Shown in pieces: positions 45,042-54,391 of a stretch of 64,000 bases of DNA (its first letter is position 1; each line of letters starts with the position of its first letter). This DNA is from Paenibacillus xylanexedens. GTDB taxonomy: Bacteria; Bacillota; Bacilli; Paenibacillales; Paenibacillaceae. Where the stretch lies: NCBI RefSeq assembly GCF_017874615.1, contig NZ_JAGIKV010000012.1, positions 62,001 to 126,000 on the forward strand, in the 5' to 3' direction. Made by a program: the position numbers and the translations under genes. The notes under the pieces were generated by a model. The model saw nothing but the letters and a program-made list of their open reading frames with translations, was not told where the DNA came from and searched no databases.

Positions 45042-45056
45042 TGATAACGATTATCA
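45042..45056. promoter_or_regulatory. Second Fur-like box, between AraC and kinase genes
   Basis: TGATAACGATTATCA, one mismatch to TGATAATNATTATCA. It lies 75 bp before the AraC gene (minus) and 115 bp before the kinase gene (plus), and could serve either. Confidence 0.65.
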
Positions 45057-45170
45057 CTGTCAACATATATAATGAAAAAGAAAGCTCTTTTTTACATATG
45101 GGCAATAGAATCCATCTTGTGTTAACATGTGCACTAACTAATCCAATTGTTTGCTTGAGAAGGGGAACCC

Positions 45171-46640
45171 ATGTCAATTCGAATAAAAATGCTGCTGTCC
45201 TTCACGGGCATGCTTGTTATAAGTCTACTGTTCATCCTGCTTACGGCAAGTCTGTATACGATTGCGGCTACAGGGGATCTACAGAGTTTCCGTGATATAT
45301 ACAAGGTACATTATCAGATCAACCCCCTGACTGAACAGGGAGAATCGATCTTTCAAGAGATGAAGTTTCTGGCCAAAAATGACCCGGATGACCTGCAGAA
45401 CAAGGTTTTGTTGCGTGAATATGATATGAAGCTTCGAGCTGAGAAGTCAGGGCTCTACATCAGACGAGAGAATAGTCAGATCTTCGAATCACTGACCTTC
45501 AACCAGCCAGAACTGAAGCAAGCACTGCCTGCCTATGATCTTAACAATTATCAGATTCGGAGCACCTTCAATATTGGTGAGCGATTTTACGCGTATGCAA
45601 AATTTGATTTTCAATATTCAGATGGGGAACGGGGGAGTATCTTTGTCATTCGTGAGAGAAGCCCCTTTGCGGAGCTTACTCGCAAGTTGCTGCCTGTGAT
45701 GTCATTTCTGCTTATTGGCGTTCTCATCATTGCAAATCTGCTCTTGTTCCGCTGGATCACGCGCAGCTTCATTAAACCCTTGAATCAACTACGAAGTTCA
45801 GCCGAACATATTAAGGATGGCAATCTATCCTTTAAACTTCAGCTAAACTCCAATGATGAGGTTGGTCAACTCAGCGAAGCGTTTGAGAGCATGCGGAATC
45901 AATTACAGCTCTCCTATGCGTTACGTCAGCAGGACGAAGTGAACCGCAAAGAGCTTATCTCCAACATTTCGCATGATCTCCGTACGCCGATTACCAATAT
46001 CAAAGGGTATATTGAGGGTATTCGTGACGGCGTGGCTAATACTCCGGAGAAAATGGAGAGTTATGTTAATATCATTCACTCCAAAGCAGTTAGCATGGAT
46101 AAGCTGGTGGATGAACTGTTTTTGTATTCCAAGCTCGACTTGAACCAAGAACCTTTCCTGTTCAAGACAGTTGATCTCGCTGATTTCCTTGAAGATAGCA
46201 TAGAAGAGCTGAGATATGATCTGGAGGATAAAGGTGTTGCCCTGGATTGGAATAACCAGGTGTCTGGTCCCGCTATGGCTGCTGTGGATCCGGAGAAGTT
46301 AAAACGTACCGTTGTTAATGTGGTGGATAATGCACTCAAATACATGGAGAATGAACATAAACGATTCGAGATTACACTTCAAGCTGATGAGAAATGGATT
46401 ACGATGGGCTTTAAAGATAATGGCAGGGGAATACCTGAAGAGGCACTGCCTTATATATTTGAACGCTTCTATCGTGCAGAACAATCCCGGAATTCCTCAA
46501 CGGGCGGAAGTGGGCTCGGGCTAGCAATTTCCCGCCAAATCATTGATGGACATGGGGGCTTCATCTGGGCTGAAAGCCAGCCCAATGATGGCACGAGTAT
46601 ATATATCAAACTGAAACGGCTGAGTGAAGAGAGGAACTAA
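45171..46640 (+). CDS. Sensor histidine kinase (OmpR-type two-component system)
   Basis: A 489-residue membrane kinase. Transmembrane helices lie at about 9-31 and 174-195, with a 140-residue extracellular sensor between them. HAMP lies at about 196-248. HisKA has phospho-acceptor H268 in ISNISHDLRTPITNIKGYI, and the ATPase has N box NVVDNALKYM, G1 DNGRGIPEE and G2 SGLGLAISR. AGGGGAACCC precedes the ATG. It lies 6 bp before its response regulator. The signal is unknown; the SLH and ankyrin genes downstream are likely targets or partners (inference). Confidence 0.93.
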   Translation: MSIRIKMLLSFTGMLVISLLFILLTASLYTIAATGDLQSFRDIYKVHYQINPLTEQGESIFQEMKFLAKNDPDDLQNKVLLREYDMKLRAEKSGLYIRRENSQIFESLTFNQPELKQALPAYDLNNYQIRSTFNIGERFYAYAKFDFQYSDGERGSIFVIRERSPFAELTRKLLPVMSFLLIGVLIIANLLLFRWITRSFIKPLNQLRSSAEHIKDGNLSFKLQLNSNDEVGQLSEAFESMRNQLQLSYALRQQDEVNRKELISNISHDLRTPITNIKGYIEGIRDGVANTPEKMESYVNIIHSKAVSMDKLVDELFLYSKLDLNQEPFLFKTVDLADFLEDSIEELRYDLEDKGVALDWNNQVSGPAMAAVDPEKLKRTVVNVVDNALKYMENEHKRFEITLQADEKWITMGFKDNGRGIPEEALPYIFERFYRAEQSRNSSTGGSGLGLAISRQIIDGHGGFIWAESQPNDGTSIYIKLKRLSEERN

Positions 46641-46646
46641 TAAGTA

Positions 46647-47339
46647 ATGGCAAACATTTTGATCATTGAAGACGAAACAACGATTGCGGAACTGGAACGG
46701 GATTATTTTGAGCTCAACGGATTTTCGGTGGATCTCTGCCATACTGGAGATGAAGGTCTGAAGCAGGCACTGGAGGGGGACTATAATCTGATCATTGTTG
46801 ATCTGATGCTTCCGGGACTCGACGGCTTCGAATGTTGCAGGCGCATTCGCGAGGTAAAAGAGGTGCCCATCCTTGTCGTTTCCGCGAAAAAGGAAGAAAT
46901 CGATAAGATCCGGACATTTAATCTGGGAGTGGATGACTTTATTACAAAACCGTTCAGCCCAAGTGAGCTGGTTGCACGAGCAAAGGCTCATTTGACCCGA
47001 TACGAGAGACTACTTGGCAAAAACAAACCAGCTGAGCAGGATGAAATCCACATTCGCGGACTTCATATTGATAAAGGATCACGCCGCGTTTTTGTTAATG
47101 GAGAAGAGGTGGCGATTACAACCAAGGAATTCGAGTTACTTGTATTTCTTGCGAGTCATCCCAACCGTGTATTCAGCAAATCCGATCTGTTCGAGCGGAT
47201 CTGGGGCATGGATTCCACCGGAGACATTGCAACGGTTACCGTCCATATTCGCAAACTGCGGGGGAAGCTGGAGACAGACCCCAAAAATCCGGAGTATATT
47301 GAGACCGTCTGGGGTGCAGGCTACCGGTTTACTGCATAA
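46647..47339 (+). CDS. OmpR/PhoB-family response regulator
   Basis: A 230-residue regulator. The receiver has acidic residues in LIIEDE, phospho-acceptor D52 in IIVDLMLPG, and Lys in FITKPFSP. The winged-helix DNA-binding domain (about 128-228) includes VAITTKEFELLVFLASHPNR and VTVHIRKLRGKLE. It acts with the kinase just upstream. A promoter-like region of 119 bp separates it from the SLH protein gene. Confidence 0.95.
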   Translation: MANILIIEDETTIAELERDYFELNGFSVDLCHTGDEGLKQALEGDYNLIIVDLMLPGLDGFECCRRIREVKEVPILVVSAKKEEIDKIRTFNLGVDDFITKPFSPSELVARAKAHLTRYERLLGKNKPAEQDEIHIRGLHIDKGSRRVFVNGEEVAITTKEFELLVFLASHPNRVFSKSDLFERIWGMDSTGDIATVTVHIRKLRGKLETDPKNPEYIETVWGAGYRFTA

Positions 47340-47458
47340 GTTTCGTGAAAATTTAGAGCCAGTTTATATTTTGTTAATAACTTTAGCCTTGGGAGTTTCT
47401 TTTTGTCCTCTATTCTATAGATACAGGCAACTACAACCTATAGAGGAGGAACTCAACC

Positions 47459-48967
47459 ATGAATTCTACAACCCGCAAAATCGCTACATTTCTAACCATA
47501 ACTGCATTAGGTACAGCAGTGTTCCCGTTAACTGCGAATCAAGTACATGCAGCTACATACGTTACTAACATTGCGGCAACAACCACACAGCTTACCCAAC
47601 AACAGATTGAAGCTGCTATCAAGGATCTGAATAGCTTGGGGATCATGAACGGGTATGCAGATCAATCTATGGGTGAACATCGAGCAATTACTCGTGCGGA
47701 GTTAGCTTCATTGGTTTTCAAAACGTTTAATTTGGAGAGCAAGACGGGAGAAACCGTAGAATTGACGGATGTGAATCCGAATGCATGGTATGCGCCATAT
47801 GCGTCAAAGCTTGTTGAACTTGGCATCATGCAGGCTAACGATGGACAATTCAATCCGCAAACTCAAGTGTCGGATGCTGAACTCGAACAGGTCGTATCCA
47901 AAGCGATGCAACGTGATGTAAAGTCCGTTCACCATTGGATGAGCGAGTTCTACTCCGAGAACGGTACAGCAACGCGCGGCGAGACAGCAGTGCTGTTGCA
48001 AACTGCACACCAAGCTATTCCTTCGGAGCAAGCTCAAATCAAGAGCGTTAGATCACTGAATGCCATTACGTTAATTGTAACTTTTGACAAACCGCTGACA
48101 GCGGCGGATGAGGCTTTTGCCAAAGCACAAACGGACTTTGCGTTTAGTGGTGAGCTGACGTTGACCAATATGCCCCGTTTGAAAACAGGGTCGATTGCGA
48201 CTTACATCGTTCCAACGTCCGTACAAGATGCTAGTGAAGTGTACAACCTGACTTACAAAGGCCAAGACGCTGGTTCCTTTGAAGGCAGTGCCACGAAAAT
48301 AAACATGACAACGGTTAGTCAAGTAACGAATGATACATTCGAGATTGAAGCATTGCAAGTCAACAGTGTCGTGGATTATGGTTACATCATTTCGGCTTAC
48401 AGCGGTGGTCGAGGAGCTAATGCATTCGTGCTGAATGATCAAGAGCAAGCAGGAGGCAAAACGGTTCAAATCATCTCTTCCATGCAGGCAAGACAAGTTG
48501 TAATTACGCCAGAAGGTGGCGAACCTATCGTTGCCAGATATGTTCCGTTCACGCAATCCACAGATGGCAAACAAGAACCGAAGTTCCGTTTGCCTGAGGG
48601 ACAAACGCTGAAATCAGGTGTCACATATACGGTTTCTTCGGATTGGGCCAACATCGAAAATGCTTCATTTACAGCGAAATCGTTTGATGCACTAGTGGTT
48701 GCAAGTGCTCAAGCAGTGAGCGGAACATCCATTGAAGTTACACTTGACCAGGACCCTGGGGATGAACTGTTCTCTGGTCGAAGTGTAACGTTAACTTCAG
48801 CTAGCGGGGATGTTCTGACGGCCACTTATAAATATTCAAGTCGAAAAGGTGCGACGGGTGTATTCGACCTAACAAATGATGGGAAGTTGACTCCGGGTAC
48901 TACGTATACAATAAACCCAGTTGGAGATTGGAGTATCGCTTCTTCGGTAACCTTGACACTGGAGTAA
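47459..48967 (+). CDS. Secreted SLH-domain protein with C-terminal Ig-like region
   Basis: A 502-residue exported protein. A signal peptide (about 1-31, ending VHAA) is followed by SLH repeats at about 48-100 (LNSLGIMNGYADQSMGEHRA, ITRAELASLVFKTF) and 101-150 (ELTDVNPNAWYAPYASKLVE). A third repeat (to about 185) is degenerate. The remainder (about 190-502) is beta-rich, with several Ig-like segments (LNAITLIVTFDKPLTAADEA, ISSDWANIE-like pattern). It is probably a wall-bound structural or adhesive protein. AGAGGAGGA precedes the ATG. No catalytic motif is seen. Confidence 0.85.
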   Translation: MNSTTRKIATFLTITALGTAVFPLTANQVHAATYVTNIAATTTQLTQQQIEAAIKDLNSLGIMNGYADQSMGEHRAITRAELASLVFKTFNLESKTGETVELTDVNPNAWYAPYASKLVELGIMQANDGQFNPQTQVSDAELEQVVSKAMQRDVKSVHHWMSEFYSENGTATRGETAVLLQTAHQAIPSEQAQIKSVRSLNAITLIVTFDKPLTAADEAFAKAQTDFAFSGELTLTNMPRLKTGSIATYIVPTSVQDASEVYNLTYKGQDAGSFEGSATKINMTTVSQVTNDTFEIEALQVNSVVDYGYIISAYSGGRGANAFVLNDQEQAGGKTVQIISSMQARQVVITPEGGEPIVARYVPFTQSTDGKQEPKFRLPEGQTLKSGVTYTVSSDWANIENASFTAKSFDALVVASAQAVSGTSIEVTLDQDPGDELFSGRSVTLTSASGDVLTATYKYSSRKGATGVFDLTNDGKLTPGTTYTINPVGDWSIASSVTLTLE

Positions 48968-48977
48968 AGGAGGCAGT

Positions 48978-49682
48978 ATGAGTAAATCACTGATCATCGT
49001 TGTCCTGATAAGCAGTATGTTGATCGTTCAAGGCTGCGTGCCTGAAATGATAAACGACTCTAACGTGGAGGAAAAGGCCATGACTTCACCAGATGAACAG
49101 CTATTCAAGGCAGTAGAGGACAGCGATACTGAACGCATCGAACAAATGATTCAAGCAGGTGCCAATATCAATGCTCAAGATCAGAGTGGACGAACCGCTA
49201 CAATGATTGCAACCTACAATAATGATCTAACATCGGCTAAAGTTTTAATTGAAGCGGGGGCAGATGTGAATATACAGGACGATATGAAAAATACCCCGTT
49301 TCTGTATGCTGGCGCTGAAGGATACTTGGATATTTTGAAGCTGACAATCGAGGCGGGAGCGGACCCAGCGATAACGAATCGATATGGAGGGACAGCACTT
49401 ATTCCAGCTTCGGAGCATGGATATGTGGATGTAGTGCAAGAACTACTGACTCAAACTTCGGTGGATGTGGACCATGTGAATCAATTGGGATGGACAGCAC
49501 TACTCGAAGCGATCATTCTTAACGATGGCAATGCTCGGCAGCAGGAGACGATACAATTACTCATTGACCACGGAGCAGACGTAAACATATCGGACCGTGA
49601 TGGGGTGTCACCACTCAGTCATGCGAAGAATAGTGGCTTTAAAGAAATTGAAGACATTTTGGTACAAGCTGGTGCGAAATAG
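48978..49682 (+). CDS. Ankyrin-repeat lipoprotein
   Basis: A 234-residue lipoprotein. The signal ends at lipobox VQGC (C20). From about residue 40, five ankyrin repeats follow (AGANINAQDQSGRTATMIAT, EAGADVNIQDDMKNTPFLYA, EAGADPAITNRYGGTALIPA, and so on), ending HGADVNISDRDGVSPLSHAK. Ankyrin repeats bind other proteins. It starts 10 bp after the SLH gene, so the two form an operon: a surface pair, perhaps interacting. GGAGG precedes the ATG. Confidence 0.9.
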   Translation: MSKSLIIVVLISSMLIVQGCVPEMINDSNVEEKAMTSPDEQLFKAVEDSDTERIEQMIQAGANINAQDQSGRTATMIATYNNDLTSAKVLIEAGADVNIQDDMKNTPFLYAGAEGYLDILKLTIEAGADPAITNRYGGTALIPASEHGYVDVVQELLTQTSVDVDHVNQLGWTALLEAIILNDGNARQQETIQLLIDHGADVNISDRDGVSPLSHAKNSGFKEIEDILVQAGAK

Positions 49683-49744
49683 AACCCTTTTAGGGTGAAT
49701 AAATTAACAAACATATTGAGATATATGTAAAAATGGTTTTGATG

Positions 49745-49786
49745 GAGCGCCTGATTCCTTCTATGCTGAAGGGCAGGCGCTTCATT
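49745..49786 (+). terminator. Terminator after the SLH/ankyrin operon
   Basis: AGCGCCTG pairs with CAGGCGCT, with inner CCTT/AAGG. The T-run (TTCATTC) is poor, so termination may be partial. Confidence 0.55.
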
Positions 49787-49933
49787 CAATCCATCTTATG
49801 TTTATGAAACTGGCTTAGTCTTAACATGACATGATTAGATACAAGAACGAGGATCTTAAAAATTGAATATCTCTGCTTTGAAGTTTGCTATAGTGTACCA
49901 CCATGCTTCCGGATAAAATGGAAATACCAACCA

Positions 49934-49947
49934 TGTAAGCGCTATCT
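49934..49947 (+). promoter_or_regulatory. cre-like site before the lichenase gene
   Basis: TGTAAGCGCTATCT fits the CcpA operator (TGWNANCGNTNWCA) except for the last base, 45 bp before the lichenase start. Confidence 0.6.
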
Positions 49948-49991
49948 ATTATTGTGCCGCTTGTACATGTTGGAATCATTCATGGAGGTGT

Positions 49992-50708
49992 ATGATGAAG
50001 AGGAAGTCTTGGTATACTTTGGCGGTAACTGGTGTAATCTCTTTGTTTTTTTCGGTAAGCGCTTTCGCGGGTTATGTGTTCTGGGAACCTCTAACCTATT
50101 TTAACGCAAGTACGTGGCAAAAAGCGGATGGGTATTCCAATGGGAGCATGTTTAACTGTACGTGGAGGGCTAACAATGTTAATTTCACAAGTGACGGCAA
50201 GCTTAAGCTTGGTTTGACCAGCTCTGCACAAAATAAGTTTGATTGTGGAGAGTACCGTTCCACGAATACGTATGGGTACGGCTTGTATGAAGTAAGTATG
50301 AAACCTGCCAAGAACACAGGTGTAGTATCGTCTTTTTTCACATACACAGGCCCTGCACATGGCACCCAATGGGATGAGATTGATATCGAATTTTTAGGAA
50401 AAGACACAACCAAAGTGCAGTTTAATTATTATACCAATGGGGTTGGTAATCATGAGAAGATTATCAATCTAGGTTTTGATGCATCCCAGGGCTTCCATAC
50501 GTACGCATTTGACTGGCAGCCGGGACATATCAAATGGTATGTTGATGGTGTATTAAAGCATACGGCAACCAGCAATATTCCTAAAACACCCGGAAAAATC
50601 ATGATGAACCTCTGGAATGGAACAGGAGTAGATAGCTGGCTCGGTCCTTATAACGGGGCCAATCCGCTCTATGCAGAGTACGATTGGGTCAGATATACGA
50701 GTAATTAA
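49992..50708 (+). CDS. bglS: Endo-beta-1,3-1,4-glucanase (lichenase), GH16
   Basis: A secreted 238-residue enzyme that cuts beta-1,4 bonds next to beta-1,3 bonds in lichenan and cereal beta-glucan. A signal peptide ends at about residue 26 (SAFA). The GH16 catalytic motif is [10 protein letters not shown], with nucleophile E129, D131 and acid/base E133. The conserved disulphide cysteines are C55 and C85. It is close to the well-known lichenases of Paenibacillus polymyxa and macerans. Two tandem ATGs (49992 and 49995) follow GGAGGTG; the second has better spacing. The cre-like site upstream suggests repression on good carbon sources. It opens the beta-glucan locus. Confidence 0.96.
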   Translation: MMKRKSWYTLAVTGVISLFFSVSAFAGYVFWEPLTYFNASTWQKADGYSNGSMFNCTWRANNVNFTSDGKLKLGLTSSAQNKFDCGEYRSTNTYGYGLYEVSMKPAKNTGVVSSFFTYTGPAHGTQWDEIDIEFLGKDTTKVQFNYYTNGVGNHEKIINLGFDASQGFHTYAFDWQPGHIKWYVDGVLKHTATSNIPKTPGKIMMNLWNGTGVDSWLGPYNGANPLYAEYDWVRYTSN

Positions 50709-50717
50709 GCAGACTGA

Positions 50718-50742
50718 AGCAGCCGTTAGCGGCTGCTTTTTT
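50718..50742 (+). terminator. Terminator after lichenase
   Basis: AGCAGCCG-TTAG-CGGCTGCT followed by T6. Confidence 0.88.
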
Positions 50743-50812
50743 ATATATTCAGGCATTGTATTTATTCAATATATGTATTCAATATCCAATATCCTAAATT
50801 AATGCAATAAAT

Positions 50813-50857
50813 GTTGCAATATTAGTATGGGCATAAATATCAAACATTCATTATGAT
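50813..50857 (+). promoter_or_regulatory. Promoter of the beta-glucan binding protein gene with shared activator motif
   Basis: GTTGCAATATTAGTAT (50813-50828) recurs as GTTGCAATATTAGGAT at 56142. A -10-like TATGAT (50852-50857) starts 39 bp after the motif begins, against 38 bp at the other site. The motif overlaps the -35 region, the usual place for an AraC-type activator. Confidence 0.6.
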
Positions 50858-50896
50858 TAACCTGTAAGCAACATTACATAGACTGGGGGAACGAAG

Positions 50897-52582
50897 TTGG
50901 ACACAAGTAAAAAGAGACGAGTAGGCAGTTTGGTCATGATCGGTGTATTGGCCCTATCTGCAGCCTTGAGTGGGTGTAGTAACGGGAACGAAAAGAAAAC
51001 TGAATCAAGTACACCAGCGACAACGTTGGAGCTCAAAAATGGGAAGTATGATCCACCTGTATCCATTACGTATTTACGACCATGGGGTCCAGACGTGAAG
51101 TTTAAGTCAGGCGAGGATCAGGATAACAACGTCCATACCAAATGGGCCAAGGAGAAACTCGGAATTGAGTTAAAAAACCAGTGGATATCTCCATCCACCA
51201 ATAATGCATTTGAGACAAAACTGCGTCTATCGCTTGCTTCCAATGCGGACATGCCGGACATTATTTCGTATCGCGGCGAATTCAATCTGGTGCGTGAATT
51301 GATTGAGTCCGGAAAATTTGTCGATGCGGGCGAGTTGTTTGACAAATATGCCAGCGACACATGGAAAGCAGCCGTAAACGAAGATCCTTCCGTATGGTAT
51401 CCATACATGCAAGATGGCAAAAAGATCGGTATTCCGATTCTGGACTATTCCTATAATGGTGATCCTGTCATGTGGATCCGTGAAGACTGGATGAAGAAAT
51501 TCAATCTGGAAGCACCTAAAACTATAGATGATCTTGAAGTCATTATGGAAACGTTTACGAATCAAGATCCGGATGGCAATGGGAAGCAGGACACTTACGG
51601 ACTCACCATTGGCTTCAAAAACTGGCTGAACACATGGATGTCAGAAGCTGGGTGGGTATTTGGCGCTTATGGTACAATGCCAAACCAATGGAATCTGACG
51701 GCAGACGGAAAACTTGAATACGGTTCCGTTACATCTGGTGCAAAACAGGCTTTGGCCAAATTACAGAGCTGGATGAGCAAAGGGTATATCCCGGAAGAAG
51801 CCGGCGTGTATGACGAGACAAAAGCAGCTGAAGAATTTACTGCCGGAAAAGCAGGTATTGTGGTCGGTCCTCACTGGATGCCATCCTGGCCGCTGGAGGA
51901 TGTGAAGAAAAACAATCCTGAGGCTGAATACAAGGCGTATCCCATTCCTTCCGGTCCAAACGGTCAAGCAGGAAGACATGGTACGTCGAACGGAAACGGC
52001 GTAGTTCTGATTAACAAAGACATGAAGAATCCGGAAGCCTTTTTCACCTATCAGAACTATCTCTTTGATCACTATGCGAATCCTAAAGAGGGCGATGAGT
52101 TCGAGCATGGATTTGCGGAAGGATACGATTGGGTTATGGTAGATGGGAAACCATCAACCGATGCAAGTCTTACGGGTGGTTATGCTCCCGAGAAGTACAC
52201 TTTGACTTTTGATGGAGCGCGTATTCCCAATCTAAGTATGACAACACTTGCCAAGCTGGCAAGCGGTGAAGAAGCAACTACACCGTTTGAGAAAAAAATC
52301 AAATCAGGTGTACCAGTACCTATGCTTGATGCAGCCAAGATTGTTTTGGATCAAAAGGATATCGTGTTCAATCAAATGTTTACCGGTGCACCTTCAATGA
52401 CAATGCAGATGAACAATGACATTTTGACTAAGATGGAGAAAGACACCTTCTCTCAAATTGTATATGGCAAAACCTCTGTTGACGCGTTCGACTCATTTGT
52501 TGAGAAGTGGAAGTCTTCAGGTGGAGATCAGATTACGAAAGAAGTTAACGAGTGGTATGATTCCGTGAAAAGCGGAAAATAG
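50897..52582 (+). CDS. Extracellular oligosaccharide-binding lipoprotein of an ABC transporter (beta-glucan locus)
   Basis: A 561-residue LplA-type binding protein with lipobox ALSGC (C27). NQDPDGNGKQDTYGL is the same Ca-binding-like loop seen in the paralogue at 25246, which has the same length. TTG start after GGGGGAACG. It should bind the lichenase and laminarinase products and serve the permeases at 56233 and 57214, although it is separated from them by the regulator genes on the other strand. Expression probably depends on the motif at 50813. Confidence 0.92.
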   Translation: MDTSKKRRVGSLVMIGVLALSAALSGCSNGNEKKTESSTPATTLELKNGKYDPPVSITYLRPWGPDVKFKSGEDQDNNVHTKWAKEKLGIELKNQWISPSTNNAFETKLRLSLASNADMPDIISYRGEFNLVRELIESGKFVDAGELFDKYASDTWKAAVNEDPSVWYPYMQDGKKIGIPILDYSYNGDPVMWIREDWMKKFNLEAPKTIDDLEVIMETFTNQDPDGNGKQDTYGLTIGFKNWLNTWMSEAGWVFGAYGTMPNQWNLTADGKLEYGSVTSGAKQALAKLQSWMSKGYIPEEAGVYDETKAAEEFTAGKAGIVVGPHWMPSWPLEDVKKNNPEAEYKAYPIPSGPNGQAGRHGTSNGNGVVLINKDMKNPEAFFTYQNYLFDHYANPKEGDEFEHGFAEGYDWVMVDGKPSTDASLTGGYAPEKYTLTFDGARIPNLSMTTLAKLASGEEATTPFEKKIKSGVPVPMLDAAKIVLDQKDIVFNQMFTGAPSMTMQMNNDILTKMEKDTFSQIVYGKTSVDAFDSFVEKWKSSGGDQITKEVNEWYDSVKSGK

Positions 52583-52629
52583 GATGACGCAGGGCTGGCT
52601 GAATTGAATCATCGCGGCCACATAAGCAC

Positions 52630-52673
52630 CAAAAAGGCATTGCAGGAGAAGATCTCCGGCAATGCCTTTTTGT
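52630..52673. terminator. Terminator between convergent binding protein and regulator genes
   Basis: AAAAAGGCATTGC and GAG pair with CTC and GCAATGCCTTTTT. A and T tracts on both sides would let it act in both directions. Confidence 0.85.
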
Positions 52674-52739
52674 ATTTGATATGGAGAAGGGGGAAACCGG
52701 AGAGATTACTAGAACGTCAAGTCTGGTCTGTGTACTCTC

Positions 52740-54380
52740 TTAAACCGGCAGATTTTCCCGATATTCCTGCGGTGTAAGATCATAAAATTTCTTGAAAACT
52801 CGGATGAAATATGCGGTATTGTTGTAACCGACAAGTTCTGCAATCTCAAACACTTTGGCGGTTGATGTTCGCAAATGATAGGCTGCTTTCTCCATTCTTA
52901 ACCGGTACACATAGGCAGTAAGTGCTTCACCTGTCTCCGCCTTGTATACCTTGGACAAGTAGACTGGGTGCAGATGCACATGGTGTGCAATTGCAGGCAG
53001 TGATACATCTCCAGCCAGATGAAGGTCGACAAAACTTTTGACGCTGCGCACAATGGTGCTGTGATTGTCTCTAAGCTCTTGTTCAGCATCATCTCGTATG
53101 TAATGAAGTGTACGCACGGACCAGTCCTGTAGCTGCTGCGCAGTGGAATAGCTGGGAGCTTGAAAGTAACGATAGGACTCTGCTGGAATCAAAGAAGAGA
53201 TTTGTTTGCCATTTTTATGAATGATGTACGCAAACGCCCCCGCTATAGCAAAATACACCTCAAAAGTTGACTCAGCAATATCATGATGTTCATTGGAATG
53301 CAGCAGTTCCTCAAAAATGTGCTCGATTTTCTGTTCCACATCTTCAAAGCGACCAGCTTCGAGCAGGCTAATCAACGTTGGCGGCTGATACAGCGACCTA
53401 ATCGTATGTAGAGGATTGGCATCCGTTTCATCGGAAGCGGTGACAAACAAACCTTGCACCTGACCCATCCGTTTACGCATGGACATAACCGTTCGCTCAT
53501 AGAGTTCTCCAATTTCGTGGGGAAACTTGCCCCAACTGGAGACGGAAATGGAGATTGCACCTTTCAGGTATAACTGAACATTGGTTTGAATCTGGGCAGC
53601 ATACTGCTCAAGCAATGTCTGAGGCGTCTCACTCCGGCTATAACTCATCGTTGTGGAATGTTTCATGCTTACCAGAACAACAATGTAATCGTGCACGTCA
53701 CGTGTATGCCAGATATGAAAATGATTATGCATTACTTCACTTATGATATTACATATCGCATATTCCATTAGGGCCAGGTCGCCGTGTGCCATATCGGATA
53801 GATGTTTCTCCATACGGATAATCAGCATGCCGAGATCTTCTCCTACGGAGTAGGGAAGCTCCAGCAGATCAAGCTTGTCTGCCAGCGTCTTCTGATCATA
53901 GACTTTTCCAGTCAGCAACTCATGCAGCATCGTGGATTGAAGCAATGGCAGATGATCCTGAAAGGCGTGTAAGGCTCTTTGATGAGATGCTGCGGTTTCC
54001 CACTTTTCTTTAATTCGATGAACAAGACGTTGCACGGATTCGATCAGATCTTCATCACTAACAGGTTTCAGCAAGTAATCGAAGCTTTCCTGCGCAATGG
54101 CCTGTTTCGCATATTCAAAGTCGGCGTGACCTGATAACAGAATTGTCTGCACATGCGGCCACTTTTCATGAATCGCTGTAATCAGTGCAATGCCTGACAT
54201 TTCGGGCATACGTATATCCGTAATTACAATGTCAATGTCGTGGTTGTCCATAATTTCCAGCGCTACTGCACCGGATAAGGCTTCATGAACTGTACCGATC
54301 CCGCAGCTTTCCCACGGAATGGTCTCTGCCAGCGTTTCCACGACGGAACGTTCATCGTCAACTAATAATATTTGCAGCAT
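52740..54380 (-). CDS. YesN-type response regulator with AraC DNA-binding domain (beta-glucan locus)
   Basis: A regulator of 546 residues from ATG 54380, which has AGGTGA 8 bases upstream; a longer frame to 54416 would overlap the kinase gene by 25 bases. The receiver has D55 in IVITDIRMPEMSG, and Lys in YLLKPVSDED. The AraC motifs are at the C-terminus (VSLPAIAHHVHLHPVYLSKV, VFEIAELVGYNNTAYFIRVF). It lies 11 bp after its kinase gene. Its likely targets are the two promoters that share the motif at 50813 and 56142. Confidence 0.92.
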   Translation of the reverse strand: MLQILLVDDERSVVETLAETIPWESCGIGTVHEALSGAVALEIMDNHDIDIVITDIRMPEMSGIALITAIHEKWPHVQTILLSGHADFEYAKQAIAQESFDYLLKPVSDEDLIESVQRLVHRIKEKWETAASHQRALHAFQDHLPLLQSTMLHELLTGKVYDQKTLADKLDLLELPYSVGEDLGMLIIRMEKHLSDMAHGDLALMEYAICNIISEVMHNHFHIWHTRDVHDYIVVLVSMKHSTTMSYSRSETPQTLLEQYAAQIQTNVQLYLKGAISISVSSWGKFPHEIGELYERTVMSMRKRMGQVQGLFVTASDETDANPLHTIRSLYQPPTLISLLEAGRFEDVEQKIEHIFEELLHSNEHHDIAESTFEVYFAIAGAFAYIIHKNGKQISSLIPAESYRYFQAPSYSTAQQLQDWSVRTLHYIRDDAEQELRDNHSTIVRSVKSFVDLHLAGDVSLPAIAHHVHLHPVYLSKVYKAETGEALTAYVYRLRMEKAAYHLRTSTAKVFEIAELVGYNNTAYFIRVFKKFYDLTPQEYRENLPV

Positions 54381-54391
54381 GGGTCGTTCAC

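Noticed and set aside
46521..46991. 156-codon minus-strand frame over the kinase/regulator junction
   Set aside because: Shadow of two clear genes on the plus strand.
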